From: Streptantibioticus rubrisoli
GTDB lineage: Bacteria > Actinomycetota > Actinomycetes > Streptomycetales > Streptomycetaceae
DNA: 41,546 nt
Assembly (NCBI RefSeq): GCF_024436055.1
Contig: NZ_JANFNH010000059.1
Location: 1-41,546 of the forward strand
Reading direction: 5' to 3'
Shown here: positions 16,382 through 25,858 of the stretch, piece after piece
Numbering within the stretch: position 1 is the stretch's first letter
How the letters are laid out: each line of letters starts with the position of its first letter
Position numbers and translations under genes: made by a program
Notes under the pieces: generated by a model
What the model was told of the DNA's origin: nothing
Databases searched by the model: none
The model's input: only the letters and a program-made list of their open reading frames with translations

Positions 16382-17758
16382 CTACGTGCGGCGCCGCACC
16401 ACATAGGCCGTGCCGCCCGGTACCGCCCGCTCCCCGCCGTACTCCTGCTCCCGCATCCCGCACCACGCGGGAATGTCGAGCCGCGCCGCCTCGTCGTCGG
16501 ACAGCACCGTCACCGTGCCGCCCACCGGCACGTCCCCGATCGCCCTGGCCAGTTCGATCACCGGGATCGGGCACCGCTTGCCCAGCGTGTCCAGCACCAG
16601 ATCGGCGCCGCCCCCGCCCGGACCGCCGACCGCGTCCGCGAGGTGCCCGCGCACTCGCCGTACCACCCCGGGCAGCACGTCGAGGAAGCGGTCGACGTCG
16701 GCCTCCGCCACGCCCAGCGGCAGCGACACCCGCACGTTGCCCTCTGACAGCACCCCCATCGCCCGCAGTACATGGCTCGGCGTCAAGGTGCTGGAGGTAC
16801 AGGACGAGCCCGACGAGACCGCGAAACCGGTCCGGTCCAACTCGCCCAGCAGCGCTTCACCGTCGACATAGAGACAGGAGAAGGTCACAAGGTGCGGTAG
16901 CCGCCGCACCGGATCGCCCACCACGTCGACGTCCGGGACGAGTTCGGGAACCCGCGCGCGGATCCGGTCCACCAGGGCGGCCAGCCGCTCCCGTTCGGCC
17001 GCGGCCTCCTCCCGTACCGCGCGCAGCGAGGCCGCCGCGGCCACGATCGCCGGAAGGTTCTCGAAGCCGGGCGCCCGGCCGCGCTCCCGCTCGTCCGCCG
17101 GCGCCGGTGCCGCGAACCGCACTCCCTTGCGCACCGCCAGCAGCCCAACTCCCGGCGGGCCGCCCCATTTGTGGGCGCTCGCCGCCAGCAGCGACCAGTC
17201 GCCCTCGACCGGCTCCCAGCCCAACGACTGCGCCGCGTCCACCAGTAGCGGCACCCCCGCCTCCCGGCAGACCGCCGCCACCTCGGCCACCGGCTGCACC
17301 GTGCCCACCTCGTGGTTGGCCGACTGCAGGCAGGCCAGCGCGGTGTCGGCACGCAGCGCCGCCCGGAACGCCTCGGGCGCCGCCCGGCCGGTGCGGTCGA
17401 CCCCCACCTCGGTGACCGTGCCGCCGTCCGCCTCGTGCGCCTCGGCCGCGTGCAGCACCGAGGAGTGCTCCACGGCGGACACCGTGAGGTGACGGCCCGT
17501 CCGGCGGCGTCCCGCCAGCGCCCCGGCGACGGCGGTGTGCACCGCCCGGGTGCCCGAAGAGGTGAAGCTCAGCTCGTCGGGGCGGCAGCCGACCGCCTCC
17601 GCCGCCGTCTGCCGGGCGGCGTCCAGCAGCATCCGGGCCCGCCGCCCCTCCCGGTACAGTCGGGCCGGATCGGCCCACCCCTCGTCCAGCGCCGCCAGCA
17701 GCGCCTGCCGGGCGACGGGGTGCAGCGGAGCGGTGGACGCCACGTCGAAGTAAGGCAC
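16382..17758 (-). CDS. Cysteine desulfurase fused to a TusA-like sulfurtransferase domain
   Basis: 458 aa. Residues 1-372 are a class V aminotransferase of the NifS/IscS type: EHSS (H98), LLVDAAQSLGW, the PLP Lys in SAHKWGG (K197), and the mobile catalytic loop SSGSSCTSS with C320. Residues about 385-458 are a TusA/SirA-like domain with the sulfur-accepting CPIP motif (C396) in DTLGKRCPIPVIELARAIG. The enzyme would remove sulfur from cysteine as a persulfide and could relay it to its own TusA domain, for thio-cofactor or tRNA thiolation. The acceptor is unknown. The GTG at 17758 gives the family start MPYFDVASTAPLHP. It is divergent from ctaC. Confidence 0.92.
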   Translation of the reverse strand: MPYFDVASTAPLHPVARQALLAALDEGWADPARLYREGRRARMLLDAARQTAAEAVGCRPDELSFTSSGTRAVHTAVAGALAGRRRTGRHLTVSAVEHSSVLHAAEAHEADGGTVTEVGVDRTGRAAPEAFRAALRADTALACLQSANHEVGTVQPVAEVAAVCREAGVPLLVDAAQSLGWEPVEGDWSLLAASAHKWGGPPGVGLLAVRKGVRFAAPAPADERERGRAPGFENLPAIVAAAASLRAVREEAAAERERLAALVDRIRARVPELVPDVDVVGDPVRRLPHLVTFSCLYVDGEALLGELDRTGFAVSSGSSCTSSTLTPSHVLRAMGVLSEGNVRVSLPLGVAEADVDRFLDVLPGVVRRVRGHLADAVGGPGGGGADLVLDTLGKRCPIPVIELARAIGDVPVGGTVTVLSDDEAARLDIPAWCGMREQEYGGERAVPGGTAYVVRRRT

Positions 17759-17973
17759 GCTCCCGACGCTACCCCTCCCGCCTACCAGCCGGAACGCCGG
17801 TCACCCGGCTTGTGCCCCGGAACGCGGTATCCGGCAAACCGTACAAACCGCCATCGGTCCAGCGCCCCGTCAATTGGCCACCGGATTGCGGGATTCCACC
17901 CCTTCGGGGACGACACACCGGCCGGTCCGGCGCGTTGGGACCCCTCCCCGCGTGGCCCCGATAGCCGTCCAGT

Positions 17974-18004
17974 AGGGTTTGGTCCGCATAAACATCCAAA
18001 CCCT
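17974..18004. promoter_or_regulatory. Inverted repeat upstream of ctaC
   Basis: AGGGTTTGG (17974-17982) and CCAAACCCT (17996-18004) form a perfect 9-bp inverted repeat around a 13-bp spacer containing the A/T-rich GCATAAACAT. It lies 76 bp before the ctaC start in a 322-bp divergent intergenic region (17759-18080) that otherwise shows no gene. It could be an operator or a 5'-leader hairpin. Confidence 0.5.
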
Positions 18005-18080
18005 GCCCGCGCCAGGGCGCCGACCGCACGCAACGGCCGGGATCCGGGGCGCGCGGGCGAGACTCTCGGGAAGGCGCTAC

Positions 18081-19112
18081 GTGAGTCCCAACGGCTCCGA
18101 CCGCAAGTCGCGGCGCCCGATGCGGCGGCGGTTGCCGCAGGCGTTGGCCGCGGGCCTGGTCCTGGTGACCGCTACCGGTTGCACCTACAAGGACTTCCCC
18201 CGCCTCGGCATGCCCAGCCCCGCCACGGAAGAGGCACCGCGAATCCTTTCGCTCTGGCAGGGCTCCTGGGCCGCCGCACTGGCGACCGGTGTGCTCGTCT
18301 GGGGCCTGATCCTGTGGTCCGTGATCTTCCACCGGCGCAGCCGCACGAAGGTCGAGGTGCCCACTCAGACCCGGTACAACATGCCGCTCGAGGCGCTGTA
18401 CACCGTGGTCCCCCTTGTCGTCATCGCGGTGCTGTTCTACTTCACCGCCCGTGACGAGTCCAAGCTTCTGGAGACCTCCAAGAAGCCCGACCACATCATC
18501 AACGTGGTGGGCTTCCAGTGGAGCTGGGCGTTCAACTACGTCGAGGACGTCCCGGGCAGCCCGAAGTCCCCGACCGCCGTCCCGGCCGAGCTGTCGAGCA
18601 TCCCGCAGTCCGCCCTGCAGGGCATGCCGTCGCACGCCGGCGGTGTCTACGACAGCGGCACCCCGGCCGAGTGGGACAAGGGCAACCCCAGCCCCGGCCC
18701 GACGCTGTGGCTTCCCGAGGGCCAGACGGTGAAGTTCGTCCTCACCTCGCGGGACGTCATCCACTCCTTCTGGGTGGTGCCGTTCCTGATGAAGATGGAC
18801 GTCATCCCCGGCCACACCAACGTCTTCCAGGTCACCCCGAACAAGCTCGGCACCTTCATGGGCAAGTGCGCCGAACTGTGCGGTGTGGACCACTCCAGGA
18901 TGCTGTTCAACGTCAAGGTCGTGACCCCGGCCCAGTACGAGGCGCACCTGAAGGACCTGGCCAGCAAGGGCCAGACGGGCTACCTCCCGGCCGGCATCCC
19001 GACCACGGGCAACACGCGGGACGCGAAGACGAACCAGCAGCCGGGCAGCACCGTCGTGAACCAGACGGGTACCGGCACGCCGGGCAACAGCCAGTCGGAG
19101 AGTGACAAGTGA
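18081..19112 (+). CDS. ctaC: Cytochrome c oxidase subunit II CtaC
   Basis: 343 aa. It carries the CuA centre that takes electrons from the bcc complex into the aa3 oxidase. N-terminal lipoprotein signal with VTATGC (C34), two membrane helices (about 62-84 and 103-122), then the extracytoplasmic cupredoxin domain. CuA ligands: H228 (DVIHSF), C263, E265, C267, H271 and M274 ([14 protein letters not shown]). A Gly/Pro/Ser-rich insertion (about 155-205) is typical of actinobacteria. I chose the GTG at 18081 because GGGAAGG lies 6 nt upstream; the frame opens earlier without homology. Its stop overlaps the ctaD start by 4 bp. Confidence 0.97.
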   Translation: MSPNGSDRKSRRPMRRRLPQALAAGLVLVTATGCTYKDFPRLGMPSPATEEAPRILSLWQGSWAAALATGVLVWGLILWSVIFHRRSRTKVEVPTQTRYNMPLEALYTVVPLVVIAVLFYFTARDESKLLETSKKPDHIINVVGFQWSWAFNYVEDVPGSPKSPTAVPAELSSIPQSALQGMPSHAGGVYDSGTPAEWDKGNPSPGPTLWLPEGQTVKFVLTSRDVIHSFWVVPFLMKMDVIPGHTNVFQVTPNKLGTFMGKCAELCGVDHSRMLFNVKVVTPAQYEAHLKDLASKGQTGYLPAGIPTTGNTRDAKTNQQPGSTVVNQTGTGTPGNSQSESDK

Positions 19113-20836
19113 GCATCCTCAACGAACCCCAGGGTGCTGCCGTCGGCGGAGCCACCGTGCTGCCACCGGTACGGCGAAAGCAGCCGGGCAACGCGGTCGT
19201 GAAGTGGCTGACGACCACCGACCACAAGACGATCGGCACGCTGTACCTGGTGACGTCGTTCGGCTTCTTCATCATCGGCGGCATCATGGCGCTGCTGATG
19301 CGTGCCGAGCTGGCCCGCCCCGGTCTGCAGATCATGACGACCGAGCAGTTCAACCAGGCGTTCACGATGCACGGCACGATCATGCTGCTGATGTTCGCGA
19401 CGCCGCTGTTCGCGGGCTTCACCAACTGGATCATGCCGCTGCAGATCGGCGCGCCCGACGTGGCGTTCCCGCGGCTGAACATGTTCGCCTACTGGCTGTA
19501 CCTGTTCGGCTCGCTGATCGCGGTCGGCGGCTTCCTCACCCCGCAGGGCGCGGCCGACTTCGGTTGGTTCGCCTACTCGCCGCTGTCGGACGCGGTCCGC
19601 TCGCCGGGCGTCGGCGCGGACATGTGGATCATGGGTCTGGCCTTCTCCGGCTTCGGCACGATCCTCGGTGCGGTCAACTTCATCACCACGATCATCTGCA
19701 TGCGTGCCCCCGGCATGACGATGTTCCGGATGCCGATCTTCTGCTGGAACGTGCTGCTGACCGCCGTCCTGGTGCTGCTGGCCTTCCCGGTGCTGGCCGC
19801 CGCGCTGCTGGCGCTGGAGGCGGACCGCAAGTTCGGGGCGCATGTCTTCGACGCGGCCAACGGCGGTGCGCTGCTGTGGCAGCACCTGTTCTGGTTCTTC
19901 GGCCATCCCGAGGTGTACATCATCGCGTTGCCGTTCTTCGGCATCATCAGTGAGGTCATCCCGGTCTTCAGCCGCAAGCCGATGTTCGGCTACATCGGCC
20001 TGGTGGCCGCGACCATCACCATCGCCGGTCTGTCGGTGACGGTGTGGGCGCACCACATGTACGTCACCGGCGGTGTGCTGCTGCCGTTCTTCTCCTTCAT
20101 GACGTTCCTGATCGCGGTGCCGACCGGTGTGAAGTTCTTCAACTGGATCGGCACGATGTGGAAGGGGTCGCTGAGCTTCGAGACCCCGATGCTGTGGTCG
20201 ATCGGCTTCCTGATCACCTTCACCTTCGGTGGTCTGACCGGCGTCATCCTGGCCGCGCCGCCGCTGGACTTCCACATCTCCGACTCGTACTTCGTGGTGG
20301 CGCACTTCCACTACGTGGTGTTCGGCACCGTGGTCTTCGCGATGTTCGCGGGCTTCCACTTCTGGTGGCCGAAGATGACCGGCAAGATGCTGGACGAGCG
20401 GCTCGGCAAGATCACCTTCTGGACGCTGTTCATCGGCTTCCACGGCACGTTCCTGGTGCAGCACTGGCTGGGCGTCGAGGGCATGCCGCGTCGTTACGCG
20501 GACTACCTGGCGCAGGACGGCTTCACCACGCTGAACACCATCTCGACCATCAGCTCGTTCCTGCTCGGCGCCTCGATGCTGCCGTTCTTCTACAACGTGT
20601 GGAAGACCGCCAAGTACGGCAAGAAGGTCGAGGTTGACGACCCGTGGGGCTACGGCCGTTCGCTGGAGTGGGCCACGTCCTGCCCGCCGCCGCGGCACAA
20701 CTTCCTCACCCTGCCCCGCATCCGCTCCGAATCCCCGGCGTTCGACCTGCACCACCCGGAGATCGCCGCGCTGGAACTCGAGGGCCACGGTGACAAGGTT
20801 CTCGCCGGTTCGGACAACAAGGAGGCCGGCAAGTGA
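19109..20836 (+). CDS. ctaD: Cytochrome c oxidase subunit I CtaD
   Basis: 575 aa, the catalytic haem-copper subunit with about 12 membrane helices. Metal ligands are in place: H88 (FTMHGT, haem a), H266 with the crosslinked Y270 (FGHPEVY), H315 and H316 (AHHMY) for CuB, H399 (haem a3) and H401 (haem a) in VAHFHYVV. It reduces O2 to water and pumps protons. The GTG start lies in GTGA overlapping the ctaC stop, and the stop overlaps the ctaF start the same way, so the three subunits are translationally coupled. Confidence 0.98.
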   Translation: MSILNEPQGAAVGGATVLPPVRRKQPGNAVVKWLTTTDHKTIGTLYLVTSFGFFIIGGIMALLMRAELARPGLQIMTTEQFNQAFTMHGTIMLLMFATPLFAGFTNWIMPLQIGAPDVAFPRLNMFAYWLYLFGSLIAVGGFLTPQGAADFGWFAYSPLSDAVRSPGVGADMWIMGLAFSGFGTILGAVNFITTIICMRAPGMTMFRMPIFCWNVLLTAVLVLLAFPVLAAALLALEADRKFGAHVFDAANGGALLWQHLFWFFGHPEVYIIALPFFGIISEVIPVFSRKPMFGYIGLVAATITIAGLSVTVWAHHMYVTGGVLLPFFSFMTFLIAVPTGVKFFNWIGTMWKGSLSFETPMLWSIGFLITFTFGGLTGVILAAPPLDFHISDSYFVVAHFHYVVFGTVVFAMFAGFHFWWPKMTGKMLDERLGKITFWTLFIGFHGTFLVQHWLGVEGMPRRYADYLAQDGFTTLNTISTISSFLLGASMLPFFYNVWKTAKYGKKVEVDDPWGYGRSLEWATSCPPPRHNFLTLPRIRSESPAFDLHHPEIAALELEGHGDKVLAGSDNKEAGK

Positions 20837-21231
20837 AGTGGCAGGGCAAGATGTTCCTGTGGCTGGCAGTGTTCCTGCTGGTCATGGCCATCGTCTACGG
20901 TCTGTGGTCGCATGAGACCGCGGGCACCACGGCCTTGTTCATGGCCTTCGGCCTGAGCGTGATGGTCGGTTACTACCTGGCCTTCACCGCCCGCCGGGTG
21001 GACACCGGGGCGCAGGACCGGCCGGACGCGGACATCGCGGACGACGCCGGTGAGCTGGGCTTCTTCAGCCCGCACAGCTGGCAGCCGCTGGCGCTCGCGA
21101 TCGGTGGTGCGCTGGCCTTCCTGGGCGTCATCTTCGGCTGGTGGCTGATGTACTTCTCCGCCCCGATCATCCTGGTCGGCATCTTCGGTTGGGTGTTCGA
21201 GTACTACCGTGGCGCGGACCAGCGCTACTGA
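20833..21231 (+). CDS. ctaF: Cytochrome c oxidase subunit IV CtaF
   Basis: 132 aa with four predicted membrane helices (about 7-24, 35-52, 78-95 and 98-118), starting [26 protein letters not shown], the actinobacterial CtaF signature. It is a small accessory subunit of the aa3 oxidase in the bcc-aa3 supercomplex. GTG start in GTGA overlapping the ctaD stop. The following 112 bp to the L,D-transpeptidase show only a weak GC hairpin. Confidence 0.96.
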   Translation: MKWQGKMFLWLAVFLLVMAIVYGLWSHETAGTTALFMAFGLSVMVGYYLAFTARRVDTGAQDRPDADIADDAGELGFFSPHSWQPLALAIGGALAFLGVIFGWWLMYFSAPIILVGIFGWVFEYYRGADQRY

Positions 21232-21349
21232 GCCGTAGGGCGAAACCAAGGGCCGTACGGGGGCGGGTACTTCGCCCGCGCGGCGGTACCGCTCCCCGAT
21301 TGCCGGAACGCGGCGCGCGGGGACGGGTGATTGTTCTTACGTTGTGACC

Positions 21350-22633
21350 ATGAGTCAGATATCTCGCGGTCACTGGGTGATATGCCGCCTTTGCTACCTG
21401 GCGCTGCTGGCGCCGCTGGCGGCGGAGCTAACCGCCTGTGGGGGATCGGGGAACCCACTGGCCGCCGCGCCGTACGACGCGGCGGGCCAGATCTCGTACA
21501 GCACCGAGGACGGCAGTCGCCAGGTCGACCCGAACAAACCCCTGGAAATATCCGTCAAGGGCGACGGCAACCGGATCACCGACGTGACGGCCACCGACGC
21601 CGCAGGACACTTCGTACGCGGCGAACTCGGCCCGGACCGCACCAGATGGCGCAGCACCGCTCCGTTCGCCGCAGGAGCCCACTACACGGTCCGGGTGAGC
21701 ACCGAGAACGCCCACGGGGCCCAGGGCCGGCAGACCATCGGCTTCGACACCCGGCCCGCCCGCGACACCCTGGGCGTCAAGCTCGGCCCGGACTCCGGCG
21801 ACTACGGCGTGGGGCAGCCCATAACCGCCGAACTCAGCCAGCCGGTGAAGGACCCGGCCGCCCGGGCGGTCGTGGAGAGCGGCCTGCACGTCAGCTCCGT
21901 CCCCGCGGTGACCGGCGCCTGGCACTGGGTGGACGACCACACCCTGCACTACCGGCCGCGCGACTACTGGCCCACCGACACCCGGATCAACGTCACCAGC
22001 ACCCTGCTCGGCGCCCGAATACAGGGCGAGCTCTACGGCGGCGAGGCCAAACCCGTCACACTGCACACCCGCGACCAGGTCATCGCCGTCACCGACGCCG
22101 CGGCGCACCAGCTCACCCTCAGCCGCAACGGCAAGGTCCAGCGCACCATCCCGGTGACCACCGGCAAACCGGGATTCTCCACCCGCAACGGCATCAAGGT
22201 GGTGCTGGAGAAGGAGCCGTTCGTCCGCATGAAGAGCAGCACGATAGGCATAGCCGCAGGCAGTTCCGACTCCTACGACCTGCCGGTGTACTGGGCCACC
22301 CGGGTCACCTGGAGCGGTGAGTTCGTACACGCCGCGCCCTGGTCGGTCGGCTCCCAGGGCTCGGACAACGTCAGCCACGGCTGCACCGGTATGAGCACCG
22401 AGAACGCGCACTGGTTCTTCGAGCAGGTGCGCCCCGGGGACGTGGTCCAGGTCGTCAACAGCCAGGGCGCCACCATGGAACCGTTCGGCAACGGCTTCGG
22501 CGACTGGAACCTGGCGTGGGACCAGTGGACCAAGGGCAGCGCACTGGGCGCCCGCGGCGTCCACCGGCCCGGCGGCCAGAACCCCTCGGCGCCCCGGCCG
22601 ACCAGCCCGGCCCGGCTCATTCCGCGGATGTGA
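21350..22633 (+). CDS. Lipoprotein L,D-transpeptidase (Ig-like plus YkuD domain)
   Basis: 427 aa. Lipobox ELTAC (C30) puts it on the outer face of the membrane. Two Ig-like domains (about 45-135 and 140-235) precede the YkuD catalytic domain (about 243-385), with H343 and C345 in VSHGCTGMS. It matches the mycobacterial LdtMt2-like and Streptomyces ErfK type, which makes 3-3 peptidoglycan crosslinks. The C-terminus (DWNLAWDQWTKGSALG) is typical of this group. An alternative GTG two codons upstream (21344) is possible. It sits inside the cta/qcr cluster, converging on the receiver-like gene with 4 bp between stops. Confidence 0.94.
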   Translation: MSQISRGHWVICRLCYLALLAPLAAELTACGGSGNPLAAAPYDAAGQISYSTEDGSRQVDPNKPLEISVKGDGNRITDVTATDAAGHFVRGELGPDRTRWRSTAPFAAGAHYTVRVSTENAHGAQGRQTIGFDTRPARDTLGVKLGPDSGDYGVGQPITAELSQPVKDPAARAVVESGLHVSSVPAVTGAWHWVDDHTLHYRPRDYWPTDTRINVTSTLLGARIQGELYGGEAKPVTLHTRDQVIAVTDAAAHQLTLSRNGKVQRTIPVTTGKPGFSTRNGIKVVLEKEPFVRMKSSTIGIAAGSSDSYDLPVYWATRVTWSGEFVHAAPWSVGSQGSDNVSHGCTGMSTENAHWFFEQVRPGDVVQVVNSQGATMEPFGNGFGDWNLAWDQWTKGSALGARGVHRPGGQNPSAPRPTSPARLIPRM

Positions 22634-22637
22634 CCCG

Positions 22638-23045
22638 TCAGGTGTTGGCGGGCGAGCGGTCCCGGCCGCGCAGTAGGCCCGCCAGCGCCTCGGCCAGCGC
22701 CATCGGGTCGATCGGGTGGGAGACGGCGGCGTCCGCCCGGCTCCAGGTGGCCAGCCAGGCGTCCTGCGGGCGCCCCATCAGCAGCAGCACCGGCGGGCAG
22801 CGGAAGATCTCGTCCTTGATCTGGCGGCACACCCCCATCCCCCCGGCCGGTACCGCCTCGCCGTCCAGCACGCACACGTCGATGCCGCCCTTGTCCAGCT
22901 CGGAGAGCACGGCCGGGACCGTGGCGCACTCCACGAACTCCACCCGCGGCACATCCGGCGCGGGCTGGCGCCCGACCGCCAGCCGGACCTGCTCCCGGGT
23001 GTTCCTGTCGTCGCTGTAGACGAGCACCGTGGCGGTCTGCTGCAT
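22638..23045 (-). CDS. Receiver-like (CheY-fold) orphan protein
   Basis: 135 aa, one domain. It resembles a response-regulator receiver: ATVLVYSDDRNTREQVRLAVG (acidic pair at beta-1), the candidate phospho-Asp in DVCVLDGEAVPAGGMGVCRQIKDE, LLLMGRPQDAW for beta-4, and AAVSHPIDPMALAEAL at the position of the conserved Lys region (Ser-His-Pro instead of Lys-Pro). No output domain and no partner kinase nearby. The missing Lys argues for a degenerate or non-phosphorylated receiver. The ATG at 23045 has GAGGAGG 9 nt upstream. It is divergent from ctaE. Confidence 0.8.
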   Translation of the reverse strand: MQQTATVLVYSDDRNTREQVRLAVGRQPAPDVPRVEFVECATVPAVLSELDKGGIDVCVLDGEAVPAGGMGVCRQIKDEIFRCPPVLLLMGRPQDAWLATWSRADAAVSHPIDPMALAEALAGLLRGRDRSPANT

Positions 23046-23304
23046 GGGCTTCAGCCTCCTCGTCGAGGGTCGCCGCGCGGCCGGTGACCGCGGCGCGGAC
23101 GCGGCGATGCTACTCCCGCCACGGCCCGCCCGGAACGGCACAGCGGACTCCCGACGTACCGTCAGCACCGGCCGTGCGCTGGGCGGAGGGGCCGGATGCC
23201 GCCGCGGCTTCGCTCCTTCGGGGGACGGACGCGGTACGCCACCCGAGTAGCCGAACAGCCCTTGACACTCCGAATCGCACCCCCCGGAGTGAGCGCGAGA
23301 TAAG

Positions 23305-23325
23305 CGACCGACATAATGTCGGTCG
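23305..23325. promoter_or_regulatory. 21-bp perfect palindrome over the ctaE start codon
   Basis: Arms CGACCGACAT and ATGTCGGTCG flank one central A. The ctaE ATG (23316-23318) is the first triplet of the right arm, and CATAAT at 23312-23317 resembles a -10 element. No ribosome binding site lies at a normal distance; GGAGTG is about 30 nt upstream. TTGACA at 23262-23267 could be a -35 but lacks a matching -10. The palindrome could be an operator or an RNA stem hiding the start codon. Confidence 0.65.
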
Positions 23326-23936
23326 TGGCGACAGCAACAGCAGTAGAAACCGGGCACGCGCACCCGTCGGTCAACCGGCCGAACCTCGTCAGCGTGGGAA
23401 CCATCATCTGGTTGAGTTCCGAGCTGATGTTCTTCGCGGCCCTCTTCGCGATGTACTTCACCCTGCGATCGGTGACCGGGACGGCCTTCTGGCACAGTCA
23501 GAACGATCACCTGAACGTGCCGTTCGCGTCAGTGAACACCACGATCCTGGTGCTCTCCTCGCTCACCTGCCAGCTCGGCGTGTTCGCCGCCGAGCGCGGT
23601 GACGTGAAGAAGCTGCGCCTGTGGTTCGTGATCACGTTCATCATGGGCGCGATCTTCATCGGCGGGCAGATCTTCGAGTACACCGACCTGGTGAAGCACG
23701 ACGGTCTCTCCCTGAAGTCCAGCCCCTACGGTTCGGTGTTCTACCTGACCACCGGCTTCCACGGGTTGCACGTGACGGGCGGTCTGATCGCCTTCCTGCT
23801 GGTCCTGGGCAGGACGTACGCGGCCAAGAGGTTCACCCACGAGCAGGCCACGGCGGCCATCGTCGTGTCCTACTACTGGCACTTCGTCGATGTCGTCTGG
23901 ATCGGCCTCTTCGCCACGATCTACCTGATCAAGTAA
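23316..23936 (+). CDS. ctaE: Cytochrome c oxidase subunit III CtaE
   Basis: 206 aa, five membrane helices, the short actinobacterial form of subunit III. Family blocks: [46 protein letters not shown] and [22 protein letters not shown]. It stabilises the oxidase and its proton uptake. ATG at 23316, inside the palindrome described separately; an in-frame GTG at 23325 could be an alternative leaderless start. It is separated from ctaCDF by the L,D-transpeptidase and the receiver-like gene, and lies 63 bp before qcrC. Confidence 0.97.
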   Translation: MSVVATATAVETGHAHPSVNRPNLVSVGTIIWLSSELMFFAALFAMYFTLRSVTGTAFWHSQNDHLNVPFASVNTTILVLSSLTCQLGVFAAERGDVKKLRLWFVITFIMGAIFIGGQIFEYTDLVKHDGLSLKSSPYGSVFYLTTGFHGLHVTGGLIAFLLVLGRTYAAKRFTHEQATAAIVVSYYWHFVDVVWIGLFATIYLIK

Positions 23937-23999
23937 TTCGGTCCGCGCAGGACCACACCAGAAGCATCGACGCAGAAGATCCTGACACCGGGGTAATCC

Positions 24000-24806
24000 G
24001 TGAAAAAGCTCTCCGCACGACGGCGCCACCCGCTGGCGGCGCTCGTCGTCCTACTCTTCGCGCTTGCGGCCACCGGGGGGCTGTATGCCGCGTTCGCGCC
24101 GGCTGAGAAGGCGCAGGCCGACTCCGCGCAGTCCCTAGCGACCGAGGAGGGCAAGAGGCTCTACTCCGTGGGCTGTGCCTCCTGCCACGGCACGTCCGGG
24201 CAGGGCACCCACAACGGTCCGAGCCTGGTCGGTGTCGGTGCCGCCGCGGTGGACTTCCAGGTCGGTACCGGCCGTATGCCCGCCCAGCAGCCGGGTGCGC
24301 AGGTCCCGCGGAAGAAGGCCATCTACAACCAGGCCCAGATCGACCAGCTCGCCGCGTACATCGCCTCGCTCGGTCCCGGCCCGGCCATCCCGTCGAAGCA
24401 GCAGTACAGCCCCGACGGCGCCGACATCGCCAACGGCGGCCAGCTGTTCCGCACCAACTGCGCGCAGTGCCACAACTCCACCGGTAAGGGTGGTGCGCTC
24501 TCCGAGGGCAAGTTCGCGCCGACGCTTGAGGGCGTTGACCCCAAGCACATCTACGAGGCCATGCTGACCGGCCCGCAGAACATGCCGAACTTCCCGGACA
24601 GCACCATGCCGGCGAAGGACAAGAAGGACATCATCGCCTACCTGGCGCAGGTCGACAGCTCCAAGGCCGAGAGCCCGGGTGGTCTTGAGCTCGGCGGCCT
24701 CGGGCCGGTCAGCGAGGGTCTCTTCGCCTGGGTCTTCGGTCTCGGTGCGCTGATCACCGTGGCCATTTGGGTCGCCGCTCGCACGGCAAAGGCCAGGAAG
24801 TCATGA
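24000..24806 (+). CDS. qcrC: Dihaem cytochrome c subunit QcrC of the bcc complex
   Basis: 268 aa. N-terminal membrane signal (about 12-32), two c-type haem motifs CASCH (C59, C62, H63) and CAQCH (C154, C157, H158), and a C-terminal membrane anchor (about 240-262). This is the fused cytochrome cc of actinobacteria that passes electrons straight from the Rieske protein to CuA of CtaC without a soluble cytochrome c. GTG start at 24000; the stop overlaps the qcrA ATG (ATGA). Confidence 0.97.
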   Translation: MKKLSARRRHPLAALVVLLFALAATGGLYAAFAPAEKAQADSAQSLATEEGKRLYSVGCASCHGTSGQGTHNGPSLVGVGAAAVDFQVGTGRMPAQQPGAQVPRKKAIYNQAQIDQLAAYIASLGPGPAIPSKQQYSPDGADIANGGQLFRTNCAQCHNSTGKGGALSEGKFAPTLEGVDPKHIYEAMLTGPQNMPNFPDSTMPAKDKKDIIAYLAQVDSSKAESPGGLELGGLGPVSEGLFAWVFGLGALITVAIWVAARTAKARKS

Positions 24807-25858
24807 GCAACGAGGACATGTCAGAAGCAAACCTGCCGAGTGAGCGGGAGCACGCTCACCACGGTGCGGTCGAGCCGGTCGGCGACCCGTTCGCCGACCC
24901 GGGCCTGCCGCCCCACGAGCCGCGCCGTCAGGACATCGACGAGCGCACCGCCAGGCGATCCGAGCGCACCGTGGCGCTGCTGTTCACCCTGTCGATGGTC
25001 GCGACCGTAGGCTTCATCGCCTCCTACGTGATCTTCCCGATCGGCAAGATCGTCTACATCTTCCCGTTCGGGCACGTCAGCGCGCTGAACTTCGCCCTGG
25101 GCCTGACCCTCGGCGTCGCGCTGTTCGCCATCGGCGCGGGCGCGGTCCACTGGGCCCGCACGCTGATGTCGGACGAGGAGGTCCCGGACGAGCGGCACGC
25201 CATCGAGGCCACGCCCGAGGTCCGTGAGAAGGTCTTCGCCGACTTCCGCCAGGGCGTCAAGGAGAGCCAGTTCGGCCGCCGCAGGCTGATCCGGACCACG
25301 ATGATGGGCGCCCTGTCCCTCGTCCCGTTGTCCGGCATCGTGCTGCTGCGCGACCTCGGCCCGCTGCCGGAGAAGAAGCTGCGCACCACGGCCTGGCGCG
25401 CGGGCATGCGGCTGATCAACCAGAACACCAACGAGCCGCTGCGTCCCGAGGACATCGGCGTCGGTTCGCTGACGTTCGCCAAGCCCGAGGGCCTCAGCGA
25501 GGACGACGAGAACTTCCAGAACGTCATCGCCAAGGCCGCGTTGATGATCGTGCGGCTCAACCCGCAGGACATCAAGGACAAGCGCGAGCTCGAGTGGTCG
25601 CACCAGGGCATCGTGGCGTACTCCAAGATCTGCACCCACGTCGGCTGCCCGATCAGCCTCTATGAGCAGCAGACGCACCATGTGCTGTGCCCCTGCCACC
25701 AGTCGACGTTCGACCTCTCCGACGGTGGTCGGGTGATCTTCGGCCCGGCGGGCCACGCCCTGCCGCAGCTTCGGATCAGCGTCAACGCACAGGGCTACCT
25801 CGAGGCGCTCGGCGACTTCGAGGAGCCCGTCGGCCCGAGCTTCTGGGAGCGCGGATGA
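24803..25858 (+). CDS. qcrA: Rieske iron-sulfur subunit QcrA
   Basis: 351 aa, the long actinobacterial Rieske protein with three membrane helices (about 56-80, 90-115 and 165-184). [2Fe-2S] ligands: C277 and H279 (CTHVGC) and C296 and H299 (CPCHQS), with disulfide partners C282 and C298. It takes electrons from quinol at the Qo site of QcrB and hands them to QcrC. The acidic N-terminus (about 1-50) is cytosolic. The ATG at 24803 overlaps the qcrC stop and the stop overlaps the qcrB ATG, so the three are coupled. Confidence 0.97.
   Translation: MSNEDMSEANLPSEREHAHHGAVEPVGDPFADPGLPPHEPRRQDIDERTARRSERTVALLFTLSMVATVGFIASYVIFPIGKIVYIFPFGHVSALNFALGLTLGVALFAIGAGAVHWARTLMSDEEVPDERHAIEATPEVREKVFADFRQGVKESQFGRRRLIRTTMMGALSLVPLSGIVLLRDLGPLPEKKLRTTAWRAGMRLINQNTNEPLRPEDIGVGSLTFAKPEGLSEDDENFQNVIAKAALMIVRLNPQDIKDKRELEWSHQGIVAYSKICTHVGCPISLYEQQTHHVLCPCHQSTFDLSDGGRVIFGPAGHALPQLRISVNAQGYLEALGDFEEPVGPSFWERG

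Noticed and set aside
23262-23290. Canonical promoter for ctaE from TTGACA
   Set aside because: No acceptable -10 at 16-19 bp (the bases there read CGGAGT). Left as a possible -35 only.
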